A stretch of 64,000 nt of DNA from Proteus vulgaris (GTDB taxonomy: Bacteria; Pseudomonadota; Gammaproteobacteria; Enterobacterales; Enterobacteriaceae). Both the position numbers and the translations under genes were made by a program. The notes beneath the pieces were generated by a model. It worked only from the letters and a program-made list of their open reading frames with translations. It ran no database searches and was not told where the DNA came from. The stretch covers positions 62,001-126,000 of the forward strand of contig NZ_CP047345.1 in the NCBI RefSeq assembly GCF_011045815.1. The letters are read 5' to 3'. Of this stretch, positions 41,357 to 50,511 are shown one piece after another (positions within the stretch are counted from its first letter, which is position 1; the number at the start of each line of letters is the position of its first letter).

Positions 41357-43800
41357 TCGTAACCATCAAAAAGAAACTCGAAGAAACGTTGATCCCGGAG
41401 CACTTGCGAGCTGCCGGGATTATTCCTGTCCTGGCCTATGACGAAGACGATCATGTCTTCCTTATGGATGACCACAGTGCAGGCTTTGGTTTCATGTGTG
41501 AGCCCCTGTGTGGTGCCGATGAAAAAGTTCAGGAGCGAATGAACGGTTTCCTGAATCAGGAGTTCCCGTCGAAGACTACGCTCCAGTTTGTTCTGTTCCG
41601 CTCCCCGGACATCAATCAGGAGATGTACCGGATGATGGGGTTGCGTGATGGCTTCCGTCACGAGCTGCTGACATCTGTCATCAAGGAACGGATTAACTTC
41701 CTCCAGCACCACACGACAGAACGCATATTTGCCAAGACCAACAAAGGTATCTACGACAATGGCTTGATCCAAGACCTCAAGCTGTTCGTTACGTGCAAAG
41801 TCCCCATCAAGAACAATAACCCGACTGAAAGCGAACTCCAGCAGCTCGCACAGCTTCGCACGAAGGTCGAATCATCGCTTCAAACCGTTGGTCTGCGTCC
41901 CCGCACAATGACGGCGGTGAACTACATCCGGATCATGAGCACCATCCTGAATTGGGGGCCGGATGCTTCATGGCGACATGACTCTGTGGATTGGGAGATG
42001 GATAAGCCCATCTGCGAGCAAATCTTCGATTACGGCACTGATGTGGAAGTCAGCAAGAACGGCATCAGGCTGGGGGACTACCACGCGAAAGTCATGTCAG
42101 CGAAAAAGCTGCCTGACGTTTTCTACTTTGGTGATGCGTTGACCTATGCCGGGGATCTCAGCGGCGGCAACTCCAGCATCAAAGAAAACTACATGGTTGT
42201 GACCAATGTGTTTTTCCCTGAGGCAGAAAGCACGAAAAACACTCTGGAGCGCAAACGCCAGTTCACTGTAAACCAAGCCTACGGGCCGATGCTCAAATTC
42301 GTGCCGGTGCTGGCGGACAAAAAGGAGAGCTTCGACACTCTCTATGAGTCCATGAAAGAGGGGGCTAAGCCAGTCAAGATCACCTACTCGGTGGTTTTAT
42401 TTGCTCCAACCAAAGAACGTGTTGAAGCGGCGGCGATGGCCGCACGAAACATCTGGCGTGAATCTCGGTTCGAGCTGATGGAGGATAAGTTCGTTGCTCT
42501 GCCGATGTTCCTCAACTGCCTGCCATTCTGTACAGACCGGGATGCAGTGCGAGACCTATTCCGCTACAAGACCATGACAACCGAGCAGGCGGCTGTGGTC
42601 CTGCCGGTGTTTGGGGAATGGAAGGGGACCGGGACCTATCATGCAGCGCTGATTTCCCGCAACGGCCAGCTCATGAGTCTGTCTCTTCACGACAGTAATA
42701 CCAACAAAAACCTGGTGATCGCAGCCGAATCCGGCTCGGGTAAATCGTTCCTTACCAACGAACTGATTTTTTCCTACTTGTCCGAGGGTGCTCAGGTCTG
42801 GGTTATTGATGCCGGTAAGTCCTACCAGAAGCTGTCGGAAATGCTCAATGGCGACTTCGTTCACTTTGAAGAAGGAACGCACGTCTGCCTCAACCCGTTC
42901 GAGCTCATACAGAACTACGAGGACGAAGAAGACGCGATTGTCAGCCTCGTTTGTGCAATGGCGTCGGCCAAAGGCTTGCTGGATGAATGGCAAATCTCTG
43001 CGCTGAAACAGGTCCTTTCTCGCCTGTGGGAAGAGAAAGGTAAAGAGATGAAGGTTGACGACATCGCTGAGCGCTGTCTGGAAGAAGAAAACGACCAGCG
43101 CCTCAAGGATATTGGTCAGCAGCTCTACGCCTTTACGTCGAAAGGTAGCTACGGGAAATACTTCTCTCGCAAGAACAACGTCAGCTTCCAGAACCAGTTC
43201 ACTGTACTGGAGCTCGATGAACTGCAAGGGCGTAAGCACTTGCGTCAGGTTGTACTGCTCCAGCTTATTTACCAGATCCAGCAAGAAGTATTCCTGGGTG
43301 AACGTAACCGCAAGAAAGTCGTCATCGTGGATGAGGCCTGGGACCTGCTCAAAGAGGGCGAGGTCTCGGTCTTCATGGAACATGCCTACCGCAAATTCCG
43401 TAAGTACGGTGGCTCCGTTGTCATTGCAACGCAGTCCATCAACGACCTCTATGAGAACGCAGTGGGCCGCGCCATCGCGGAGAACTCGGCCAGCATGTAC
43501 TTGCTCGGCCAAACCGAAGAAACCGTGGAATCTGTTAAACGTAGCGGTCGTCTGACCCTTTCAGAGGGCGGGTTCCACACCCTCAAGACGGTACACACCA
43601 TCCAGGGCGTGTACTCAGAAATCTTTATCAAATCGAAGAGCGGCATGGGCGTCGGACGCTTGATAGTGGGCGACTTCCAGAAGCTGCTTTATTCGACCGA
43701 TCCGGTGGACGTTAACGCCATCGACCAGTTTGTGAAACAAGGCATGAGCATTCCTGAGGCAATCAAGGCCGTGATGCGAAGCCGTCAGCAGGCTGCATAA
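41353..43800 (+). CDS. traC: Type IV secretion ATPase TraC
   Basis: An 815-residue VirB4-family ATPase energising pilus assembly and DNA transfer. Walker A AAESGSGKSFLTNEL sits near residue 460, and Walker B KKVVIVDEAWDLL near residue 655; further TraC motifs (QSINDLYENAVGR) follow. No transmembrane segment, so it is peripheral to the inner membrane. Full length, without frameshift. Confidence 0.94.
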   Translation: MIVTIKKKLEETLIPEHLRAAGIIPVLAYDEDDHVFLMDDHSAGFGFMCEPLCGADEKVQERMNGFLNQEFPSKTTLQFVLFRSPDINQEMYRMMGLRDGFRHELLTSVIKERINFLQHHTTERIFAKTNKGIYDNGLIQDLKLFVTCKVPIKNNNPTESELQQLAQLRTKVESSLQTVGLRPRTMTAVNYIRIMSTILNWGPDASWRHDSVDWEMDKPICEQIFDYGTDVEVSKNGIRLGDYHAKVMSAKKLPDVFYFGDALTYAGDLSGGNSSIKENYMVVTNVFFPEAESTKNTLERKRQFTVNQAYGPMLKFVPVLADKKESFDTLYESMKEGAKPVKITYSVVLFAPTKERVEAAAMAARNIWRESRFELMEDKFVALPMFLNCLPFCTDRDAVRDLFRYKTMTTEQAAVVLPVFGEWKGTGTYHAALISRNGQLMSLSLHDSNTNKNLVIAAESGSGKSFLTNELIFSYLSEGAQVWVIDAGKSYQKLSEMLNGDFVHFEEGTHVCLNPFELIQNYEDEEDAIVSLVCAMASAKGLLDEWQISALKQVLSRLWEEKGKEMKVDDIAERCLEEENDQRLKDIGQQLYAFTSKGSYGKYFSRKNNVSFQNQFTVLELDELQGRKHLRQVVLLQLIYQIQQEVFLGERNRKKVVIVDEAWDLLKEGEVSVFMEHAYRKFRKYGGSVVIATQSINDLYENAVGRAIAENSASMYLLGQTEETVESVKRSGRLTLSEGGFHTLKTVHTIQGVYSEIFIKSKSGMGVGRLIVGDFQKLLYSTDPVDVNAIDQFVKQGMSIPEAIKAVMRSRQQAA

Positions 43801-43814
43801 CCAGGGAGACAGTA

Positions 43815-44132
43815 ATGGACATTAAATCAATCGCAATCGCCGCCATTCTCGGTGCCGCTGGTGGCTTCGGCGGTAGCTACTACGTGATGAGCGAACAAAC
43901 GGCAAGCATCCATCAGCGTTTGAATCAAACCCCGCCAGTGGTCGTGGTTGACTTCGCTAAAGTGGCGTCGGCGTATCCCGCTGGTGCCTCTCAGGAGGAA
44001 GTTGAAAGACTGATGGTCAAGACCAATGACGCAATTTTGAAGTTGAAAGACGCAGGTTATTTGGTCCTTGACGCAAGTGCTGTCGTCGGTGCTCCAAGTG
44101 ACGTGTACCTCCCTGATGAGGTGCTGAAATGA
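43815..44132 (+). CDS. Membrane-anchored protein, F-type TrbI-like, 105 residues
   Basis: One N-terminal helix (SIAIAAILGAAGGFGGSYYV) and a short periplasmic domain containing PVVVVDFAKVASAYP, the pattern of F-type TrbI (and OmpH/Skp-like) proteins. The position between traC and traF fits TrbI. In F, TrbI influences pilus retraction. Assignment rests on position and the VVDFAK motif. Confidence 0.55.
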   Translation: MDIKSIAIAAILGAAGGFGGSYYVMSEQTASIHQRLNQTPPVVVVDFAKVASAYPAGASQEEVERLMVKTNDAILKLKDAGYLVLDASAVVGAPSDVYLPDEVLK

Positions 44133-44659
44133 ATTTTCCACTCAAGAAGTATTTCGTCAAAAAGGAATCCTGGAAGCGCTTCGGGGTTAAGGCCGGTGTG
44201 ACACTACTGGTTCTTTGGGCTGCTGGTGCGGCCTTTGCCAGCCGCTACCGTATTGGCATTGATCCACAACAGGAGAAGTGCCTGCCGGGTTACACCTTCT
44301 TCCTCATTGATCTGAACGACCAAACTCTGGAGAGGGGAGCTGTTTACGCCTTCCAAGCCAAGAACATGCAGCCTTTCTACAAGGACGGGACTCGCATGGT
44401 CAAAATCCTCACCGGTATGCCGGGGGATAAAGTCGAGATCAACGATAAGTGGAAGATCACCGTCAATGGTGATGTCGTCGGAGAGGGGCTCCAGCTCGCA
44501 GGGAAACTACATCTGCCAGAGAGCCACTTTTACGGCAAGACCACGCTGAAAGAGAATAACTACTGGTTTATGGGCAAAAGCCCATTCAGCTTCGACTCAC
44601 GTTACTGGGGGACTGTGAAAAATGATCAGATCATTGGCCGCGCATATCCCCTGTTCTAA
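44129..44659 (+). CDS. traF: TraF/TrhF-type signal peptidase-like protein (S26)
   Basis: A 176-residue inner-membrane protein with one N-terminal helix (VKAGVTLLVLWAAGAAFA). The peptidase S26 lysine region is intact (RMVKILTGMPGDKVEI), as is the following strand pattern. The nucleophile position reads EKCLPGYTF, with cysteine where S26 enzymes usually have serine in S-x-P. Such proteins process or cyclise conjugative pilins. A cysteine nucleophile may be a trait of this plasmid family or mean loss of activity. Confidence 0.75.
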   Translation: MNFPLKKYFVKKESWKRFGVKAGVTLLVLWAAGAAFASRYRIGIDPQQEKCLPGYTFFLIDLNDQTLERGAVYAFQAKNMQPFYKDGTRMVKILTGMPGDKVEINDKWKITVNGDVVGEGLQLAGKLHLPESHFYGKTTLKENNYWFMGKSPFSFDSRYWGTVKNDQIIGRAYPLF

Positions 44660-45887
44660 GAGCGTTCTGGTGGCGTTGATATTCTCTGTGGCTGGCGGGG
44701 CATACGCTCAAGAGTCTCCGCTCACAGAGCAGGATAAGGCGCTTATTGAGAAAGGAAAGCAAATTGCCCAAAAGGCCCAGAAGATGGAAATGCCATCTCT
44801 GTTGCAAAACCAACACATGGACGAGGCTCAGGCCGAAGCCAAGGCATTTTTCAAGCAGCTCCAAACTACTAACCCAACGCTCAAGGAGATGCACCGGAAA
44901 CAGGCTGAAAAGGGTATCTACTCTGACCATCGGATACTGGTTTTCGCCTCGTTGTCTCTTGGCGAACAGGGGTTAGATGACGTCCTAACGGCGGTGTCAG
45001 GCCAGCCTGATTCTGTAATTGTGTTCCGTGGCATCCCGGAAGGAATGAACTTGGGGCAGGGAGTTAAAGCTATTCAGGCGCTCGCGGCCAAAAAAGACCC
45101 AGTGCCGAACATCATCATCAACCCTACGTTGTTCAAAACGTACAACATCACAGCCGTTCCCACGATTGTGATGCTGGAGGATGAGCCGCTGCCTGGCGAA
45201 CAACCAAACGTCGTCGCCCAGGTCTCCGGGTTGTCCGACCCGGTATGGTTGGCTCGGGAAGTGGATAACGGAGAAAAAGGCGATCTCGGCGTTAAGGGGC
45301 CGGTGGAGAAAATCAGTGAGCCAGACCTTATTGATGTTGCCAAGAAACGCCTTGCCAATATCGACTGGGAAGAGAAGAAGAAACAGGCTATAGAGCGCTT
45401 CTGGACCAAGCAGAATTTCAATGAGCTGCCCAGAGCGCCAAAATCTCGAACACGAGAAATTGACCCTAGCGTCATGATCACCAGTGACATCAGCACTCCG
45501 GATGGCACTGTGTTCGCTCACGCGGGTGACGTGATCAACCCATTGTGCGATCCGAAGGAAGTTTGCAAGCCTGGAACGCGGCCATTTACCCAAGCGGTCG
45601 TAGTTTTCGACCCGCTGGACAAAAAGCAAATGGAGCTGCTCGCCAAGAAGCTGCCTGAAATTAAGCAGGAACCTGGCGTACAACGGATTACCTATATCGC
45701 CACAGAGTTCGACAAAGACAAAGGCTGGGATTCCTACAAGAGTGTCACCGACAACTTTGACGCGCCGGTATATCTGCTGACGCCAGATCTGATTACCCGG
45801 TTCGAGCTGGAGCACACACCGAGCGTCATTACTGCCAGAGGCAAGAAGTTTGTTGTCCGCGAACTTGCTGAGGAGGGCGGTGAATGA
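44622..45887 (+). CDS. traW: TrbC-TraW fusion protein
   Basis: A 421-residue periplasmic protein that overlaps the end of traF by 38 bp. A signal peptide ends AYAQ. The N-terminal half matches F-type TrbC (ILVFASLSLGEQGLDDVL, then VFRGIPEG). The C-terminal half matches TraW (DGTVFAHAGDVINPLCD, ending VITARGKKFVVRELAEEGGE). In F these are two interacting pilus-assembly proteins, here in one chain. The fusion is known in SXT/IncA/C systems, so not unusual for the group. Confidence 0.85.
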   Translation: MIRSLAAHIPCSKSVLVALIFSVAGGAYAQESPLTEQDKALIEKGKQIAQKAQKMEMPSLLQNQHMDEAQAEAKAFFKQLQTTNPTLKEMHRKQAEKGIYSDHRILVFASLSLGEQGLDDVLTAVSGQPDSVIVFRGIPEGMNLGQGVKAIQALAAKKDPVPNIIINPTLFKTYNITAVPTIVMLEDEPLPGEQPNVVAQVSGLSDPVWLAREVDNGEKGDLGVKGPVEKISEPDLIDVAKKRLANIDWEEKKKQAIERFWTKQNFNELPRAPKSRTREIDPSVMITSDISTPDGTVFAHAGDVINPLCDPKEVCKPGTRPFTQAVVVFDPLDKKQMELLAKKLPEIKQEPGVQRITYIATEFDKDKGWDSYKSVTDNFDAPVYLLTPDLITRFELEHTPSVITARGKKFVVRELAEEGGE

Positions 45888-46555
45888 TTTTTGCCCCGGC
45901 TTTCCAACCAATTAAAGACGTCGGCACAGGTTCGTTTGTCGCTGCTGAGGTACTGGCTCGTTGGTACGACGAAGGCCGGGTTCTTACACCATCCTCTCTG
46001 TCATCACCTCCTTATTGGGGGCTGGTGGATATGGAGATGGCACGGTTCATTCAGGACAACCTTCATTATTGCTTGGATCTGTACCCAGCTCTTTTTCTGA
46101 ATGTCTCTGAACATACTTTGCAATCAGACGTCATTTTCAAAGCGTGGTGGAGGGTTGTCCGCGACATTGCTAAGAATCACTCATCACGGCTTGTCATCGA
46201 GATTACCGAGGGCATTCAGGATGCCTCTCTCGCATTGAGATGGGAGGCTCTTACCGAAATAGGGGTTGAGCTGGCGCTGGATGACTATGGAGACAAAAAC
46301 TCTTCGCTGGAGCGCCTGAGTCGTTATGACTGGCACTATTGCAAGTTTGACGCGAGAAGACTGCGGTCGCTTGAAGACTACTCGGCCATCCTCCACTGCC
46401 GCCGAAAAGGCATACAGCTCATTGCTGAGCAGGTGGAGAGCTTCCCATTGGGGGAGAGCGCCAAATTACTTGGACTGTCATGGCAACAAGGTTTCTATCA
46501 CGGGAAGCCTGCTGTCATGGAGAAACACTTGAATTACGTAAAGGCCTTACCATGA
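45884..46555 (+). CDS. EAL-domain cyclic-di-GMP phosphodiesterase-like protein
   Basis: A 223-residue stand-alone EAL domain, inserted in the transfer operon between traW and traU with ATGA overlaps at both ends. Catalytic motifs can be followed: EVLARW (EAL position), LNVSE, VIEITEG, LALDDYG, CKFDA, EQVES and QGFYHGKP. All metal and general-base residues expected for an active enzyme seem present, although EAL is EVL and DDFG is DDYG. It would lower c-di-GMP or sense it. No signal or membrane segment. Confidence 0.8.
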   Translation: MIFAPAFQPIKDVGTGSFVAAEVLARWYDEGRVLTPSSLSSPPYWGLVDMEMARFIQDNLHYCLDLYPALFLNVSEHTLQSDVIFKAWWRVVRDIAKNHSSRLVIEITEGIQDASLALRWEALTEIGVELALDDYGDKNSSLERLSRYDWHYCKFDARRLRSLEDYSAILHCRRKGIQLIAEQVESFPLGESAKLLGLSWQQGFYHGKPAVMEKHLNYVKALP

Positions 46556-47559
46556 TGCAAAAAATTCTACGGGTCATTGCCGTTAGCGCGGTCTTTTGGG
46601 TTCGTTCGGTATCGGCTGACCCTGGGTGCCAGAATGCGGAAGTAATCGGCGGAAAACTGATTACTGACATCTGCTGGAGCTGTATTTTTCCCATCAAAGT
46701 AGCAGGGGTTCCTATAAGTGGTGGAGGCGGATCATTCCCGAGTGAAGCCGTAAGCAACCCTCTGTGTATGTGCGAGGATAATCTAGGGGTCCCTCGGCCT
46801 GGAGTCACCACTTCTATGTGGGAGCCAGCACGGCTTGTTGAATTTCAGAGAGTGCCTGGCTGCTCATCTGTCTTGAATGGTGTCAGGTTCCCGTTTGATA
46901 GGACTAACCAAGGGCATCATGGCATGGGAGACATGGATGGTGGTGATGGTTCTTTTATGCACTATCACTACTATGCGTTTCCTCTGTTGGTGATGCTCGA
47001 TTTATTTATTAAGCAGACCTGTAATGCTGATGGGTATATGGATCTCGACATCATGTACATGTCGGAGCTCGACCCGACCTGGAACAATGATGAGCTCGCT
47101 TTTTTTACCAATCCAGAGGCGGCGGCAGTAGCAAACCCAATTGCGGCGGCTGCGTGTACTGCTGATGCTGTCTCATCAACCGCTGGAAAACCTTTAAAAC
47201 AGCTTTTCTGGTGTGCTGGTTCATGGGGCACCCTGTATCCATTTAGTGGCAACCAGAATGGTGGAAAAGGTGTTATCCGCGATAGCAGTCTTCTTAGCAC
47301 AAGGGTTCTGGCTGCTTTGCATCGCCGGGGGTTAGCGTGGAAGACAATGGGTTCTGAGGCTATGTGTAGAGGTGTTATTAGCCCAACACTACCCAAAACG
47401 CAGTACAAATTCACGCTATTGCATCCGGTTCCAGAGACAAACTCATCTCACGTAATTGGCGAATCCACTCTTACGTGGGGTCTGGCGCGAACTATACCGG
47501 CAATTGGGCAAGACCCTATTTACACCATCTGGCGATGGAATGATTGCTGTAACAATTGA
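46552..47559 (+). CDS. traU: Pilus assembly/DNA transfer protein TraU
   Basis: A 335-residue periplasmic protein. ATG 46552 overlaps the EAL gene stop; the open frame upstream to 46480 is not needed. A signal peptide ends SVSAD. Cysteine-rich segments (ITDICWSCIFPI, NPLCMCEDNLGVP, TCNADGY, LFWCAGSWG) are the TraU hallmark and need disulfide formation, consistent with the nearby dsbC. It ends the operon, before the AcaCD-like box of traN. Confidence 0.9.
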   Translation: MMQKILRVIAVSAVFWVRSVSADPGCQNAEVIGGKLITDICWSCIFPIKVAGVPISGGGGSFPSEAVSNPLCMCEDNLGVPRPGVTTSMWEPARLVEFQRVPGCSSVLNGVRFPFDRTNQGHHGMGDMDGGDGSFMHYHYYAFPLLVMLDLFIKQTCNADGYMDLDIMYMSELDPTWNNDELAFFTNPEAAAVANPIAAAACTADAVSSTAGKPLKQLFWCAGSWGTLYPFSGNQNGGKGVIRDSSLLSTRVLAALHRRGLAWKTMGSEAMCRGVISPTLPKTQYKFTLLHPVPETNSSHVIGESTLTWGLARTIPAIGQDPIYTIWRWNDCCNN

Positions 47560-47597
47560 GCAGACCCTAACGAATTTGCACGGGCATTTTAGATTAT

Positions 47598-47610
47598 GCC
47601 CCAAAAGGGC
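47598..47610 (+). promoter_or_regulatory. AcaCD-box-like site 7 (traN)
   Basis: GCCCCAAAAGGGC, 52 bp upstream of traN. Confidence 0.55.
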
Positions 47611-47662
47611 CACTACACGTACAGGTGGCCCTTGTCTTCTCAGATAGCATGGGAAGGTTGAA

Positions 47663-50473
47663 ATGGAGAACACAATGCGAAGTCATAATTACTTTATGAA
47701 AGCTGTGGCCTCGCTGTTGACAGTAACCATGTCTGCGCTGCCGATACATTCCTACGCTAACGGTAGCCAAGACCAGGACATCACAGCGGTGGGTAAAGAG
47801 GCCCAGGCTTTCGGACAAAACCTCTCAAACTCATTCAAGTCGAGCTCGGGGACTGTGCAAGATGGCACAATCTCTATGCCGACGTTGAAAGACGGTCAAT
47901 TCCAAATGAACGGGGGGAGTCAGATTAATGTCAATGATCTATTCCCCGGAACGAGCGGGACCAACAATAAACCTGATAGTTATTACTTCCCTGATGCCAA
48001 TAAACCTGATGTGGGCGGTCTGCAAGGCATTTACGACTCTGGCGATGACATGGACAGCGTGGGGAATAATGCAAAAGGGTCGCTGTGGAGTGATGCCAAT
48101 AGTGCTAATCCATCAATCTCTGGTGCGGCATACAAGGTTCTTCTCGATGCCTCTAATCGATCACGCCCTGATTTCAGTAATGACCCTGTACTAAATCTAA
48201 GCAAAAAGACCTATGAGGATATGGACCTCATCGCAGGTGGCTTTGGGGATTGTTCTGCCGAAACAACCATCAATCAGAATACTATCAACGCCCACATTCC
48301 AGAGTATGAACGGTGTCAGCGTGTTGTAGATCAAAGCGCGGACTGTGAGGTTGTCCATGACTACGATGCCTCTGTGGTGAAGCACTATGATGGTCCATAT
48401 AACCTCAAATCTTGTGGAGAAGGCTGTACTGAGTTGTGGATTGGCCGAGTTGGTAACGACTACTGGAGTGGCAACTGTTCGATTTATGAGGAATACACGC
48501 GGGTCCAAGTCAGTAATCCAGACGCCATAGTGTCTGCAACTCTTGAGTACGCCAAGTGGGATGACTACATGCAAGTTTGGGTTGGTAAATCAGGTCAGGA
48601 AACTAAAGTATGGTCCGGCCCTGACGGCAATTTCCCTCCAGAAACGGCTGGCCGATGTGAATTGTCAACAAGTTGGGAGCGAAACCCTAATATTGATGTC
48701 ACTCCCTATTTCAAGAATGTGAAAGATGGTGATGTTGTTACGTTTAAGATCCGCGTTTCAGTAACTGGCGCAGGTGAGGGTTTTGGCCGCATAAAGCTAC
48801 GCTATGACCCATCAAAAGCCATTACCAAGGATGAGTGGGCTCCACAGAGCTGCATGGATTCAGCCAAAGGGGTTGTAGATGGTTTTGCGGAAGGCGAGAT
48901 CACATGTATAGATGACCCGACTGATGCTACGGGCTGCACAGTCATCAATGGGATCAAAGTTTGCGAATCTCAACTCAAGCCGTCACCTTTGCCTGGTATT
49001 CCAAAACTATGCAAAAAGGTTCGAGTTAAAGCTGACTATGACTTTTATAAGGGGCAAATGGACTGCTGGACAGACCCTCAAGGTGAAACGCACTGTCCGG
49101 TAAACACGGGCGGGAATCTCGATAGCTGTCAGAAATATGAAGAAAACCCTCAGTGCGGCTTCATCAGTTCCAAATGTGTTGATGGTGCTCAGGGAAGTTC
49201 TGGTACGTGCTACGTCCACGAGGATACTTATGACTGTGGTACAGATGTTTCTGTTCCGACCTTGGAAAAGGAAACTGAGTACCAGTGCGGTGGGCCTATA
49301 CGCTGCATGGGAGATGACTGCCTTGATTTGACCAAAACACAAAGCACTGATTTTGCTCGCGCTACTGCGTTGCTCAATGCAGCCCAATTCATGACGCAGG
49401 ATATGAGCTGCACAGGCCAAGATGGGGATGACAATCCTACCGGGGATGAAAACGTTATTTGCTCTGCTTTTGCAGGGGAAGCTGGCGAATGCAAGATAGC
49501 TGTTGGGGGAGTTTCTGATTGCTGTGAAAAGCCAACCAATATATCTCTTGCCGATTATCTGAACCTAATAATGGCCGTTCCAAAGCTCGATGGCGCAGTG
49601 ATGGGGCTGACTGATGGTAATGCGCTTAAAGGTGCTTATCAGGTACTTAGGGAACCTGCCCTTCAAGGGTGGACAGAAGTCACAAAACCGTTCACAAGTT
49701 ATATAGAGAACGTTTCAGGTGCTGTTGATTCGTTCTTCCAGCCTGTAGAGCAGTTTGTTGATCAACTCATTGACCAGCTCAAAGAGCAAGTCAAAGAAGT
49801 GATGATGGATGTCATGAAATCAGCAGGCCAAGATGCAGCAACAGAGCAGGCGGCTGCCGCAGCATCTGAACAAGCTGCCGAAGCAATGATGGAGACTGCG
49901 ACAACATGGCTTAGCACTGCCATGACGATATATACCGTCTATGTCGTTGCGATGGTGATGATCCAGATGATTTATAAGTGCGAGGAAGAAGAGTTCACTA
50001 TGAACGCCAAAAGAGCGCTCAAGAATTGCACCTATGTAGGCTCTTATTGTAAATCTAAGGTGTTGGGCGCTTGTATTGAAAAAAGAGAAGCGTATTGCTG
50101 CTTCAATTCTCCGCTCTCTCGTATTATACAAGAACAGGTTCGCCCTCAATTGGGGCAGAACTTTGGAGACCCCAAAAATCCTCAGTGTGAAGGGATTCCA
50201 CTAGATAAAATTGCCGAAATTGATTGGAGCAAAATTAATTTGGATGAGTGGCTTGGGATATTACAGCAGAACGGTAAATTCCCTGATCCGGCCTCAATAA
50301 ATCTCGACTCGCTGACTGGAGCAGGGAATGACTTCAATATTGACGGGACGCGGAAGAATGCTCAGGAAAGGGCGTTGGAGCGGTTGGAAGGGATTGATAT
50401 TGACGCGAAGCGAAAAGAGGCGACAAACAGCATAGACCCTCAAACAGGCGCGCCAACTGGTGGTGGTGGATAA
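47663..50473 (+). CDS. traN: Mating-pair stabilisation protein TraN
   Basis: A 936-residue outer-membrane adhesin that stabilises donor-recipient contacts. ATG 47663 has AAGG upstream, and an in-frame ATG lies four codons on. A signal peptide ends HSYAN. The middle is cysteine-rich (CQKYEENPQCGFISSKCVDG, CGGPIRCMGDDC), and the C-terminal part holds a hydrophobic helix (TAMTIYTVYVVAMVMIQMIY) followed by more cysteines (CTYVGSYCKSKVLGACIEKR). The centre is AT-richer than the ends, consistent with variable receptor-binding segments. It is transcribed alone between a box and a terminator. Confidence 0.9.
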   Translation: MENTMRSHNYFMKAVASLLTVTMSALPIHSYANGSQDQDITAVGKEAQAFGQNLSNSFKSSSGTVQDGTISMPTLKDGQFQMNGGSQINVNDLFPGTSGTNNKPDSYYFPDANKPDVGGLQGIYDSGDDMDSVGNNAKGSLWSDANSANPSISGAAYKVLLDASNRSRPDFSNDPVLNLSKKTYEDMDLIAGGFGDCSAETTINQNTINAHIPEYERCQRVVDQSADCEVVHDYDASVVKHYDGPYNLKSCGEGCTELWIGRVGNDYWSGNCSIYEEYTRVQVSNPDAIVSATLEYAKWDDYMQVWVGKSGQETKVWSGPDGNFPPETAGRCELSTSWERNPNIDVTPYFKNVKDGDVVTFKIRVSVTGAGEGFGRIKLRYDPSKAITKDEWAPQSCMDSAKGVVDGFAEGEITCIDDPTDATGCTVINGIKVCESQLKPSPLPGIPKLCKKVRVKADYDFYKGQMDCWTDPQGETHCPVNTGGNLDSCQKYEENPQCGFISSKCVDGAQGSSGTCYVHEDTYDCGTDVSVPTLEKETEYQCGGPIRCMGDDCLDLTKTQSTDFARATALLNAAQFMTQDMSCTGQDGDDNPTGDENVICSAFAGEAGECKIAVGGVSDCCEKPTNISLADYLNLIMAVPKLDGAVMGLTDGNALKGAYQVLREPALQGWTEVTKPFTSYIENVSGAVDSFFQPVEQFVDQLIDQLKEQVKEVMMDVMKSAGQDAATEQAAAAASEQAAEAMMETATTWLSTAMTIYTVYVVAMVMIQMIYKCEEEEFTMNAKRALKNCTYVGSYCKSKVLGACIEKREAYCCFNSPLSRIIQEQVRPQLGQNFGDPKNPQCEGIPLDKIAEIDWSKINLDEWLGILQQNGKFPDPASINLDSLTGAGNDFNIDGTRKNAQERALERLEGIDIDAKRKEATNSIDPQTGAPTGGGG

Positions 50474-50475
50474 AA

Positions 50476-50497
50476 AAAGGGGCCTTTCGGCCCCTTT
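50476..50497. terminator. Bidirectional terminator after traN
   Basis: AAAGGGGCC (50476-50484) with GGCCCCTTT (50489-50497), TTTC loop, and A/T runs on both sides. Shared with the convergent lipoprotein gene. Confidence 0.8.
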
Positions 50498-50511
50498 CTC
50501 ATGTAGATTGA

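Noticed and set aside
42556..43512. 318-codon minus-strand frame opposite traC
   Set aside because: Antisense shadow; traC shows intact Walker motifs in the other strand and the frame has no recognisable protein features.
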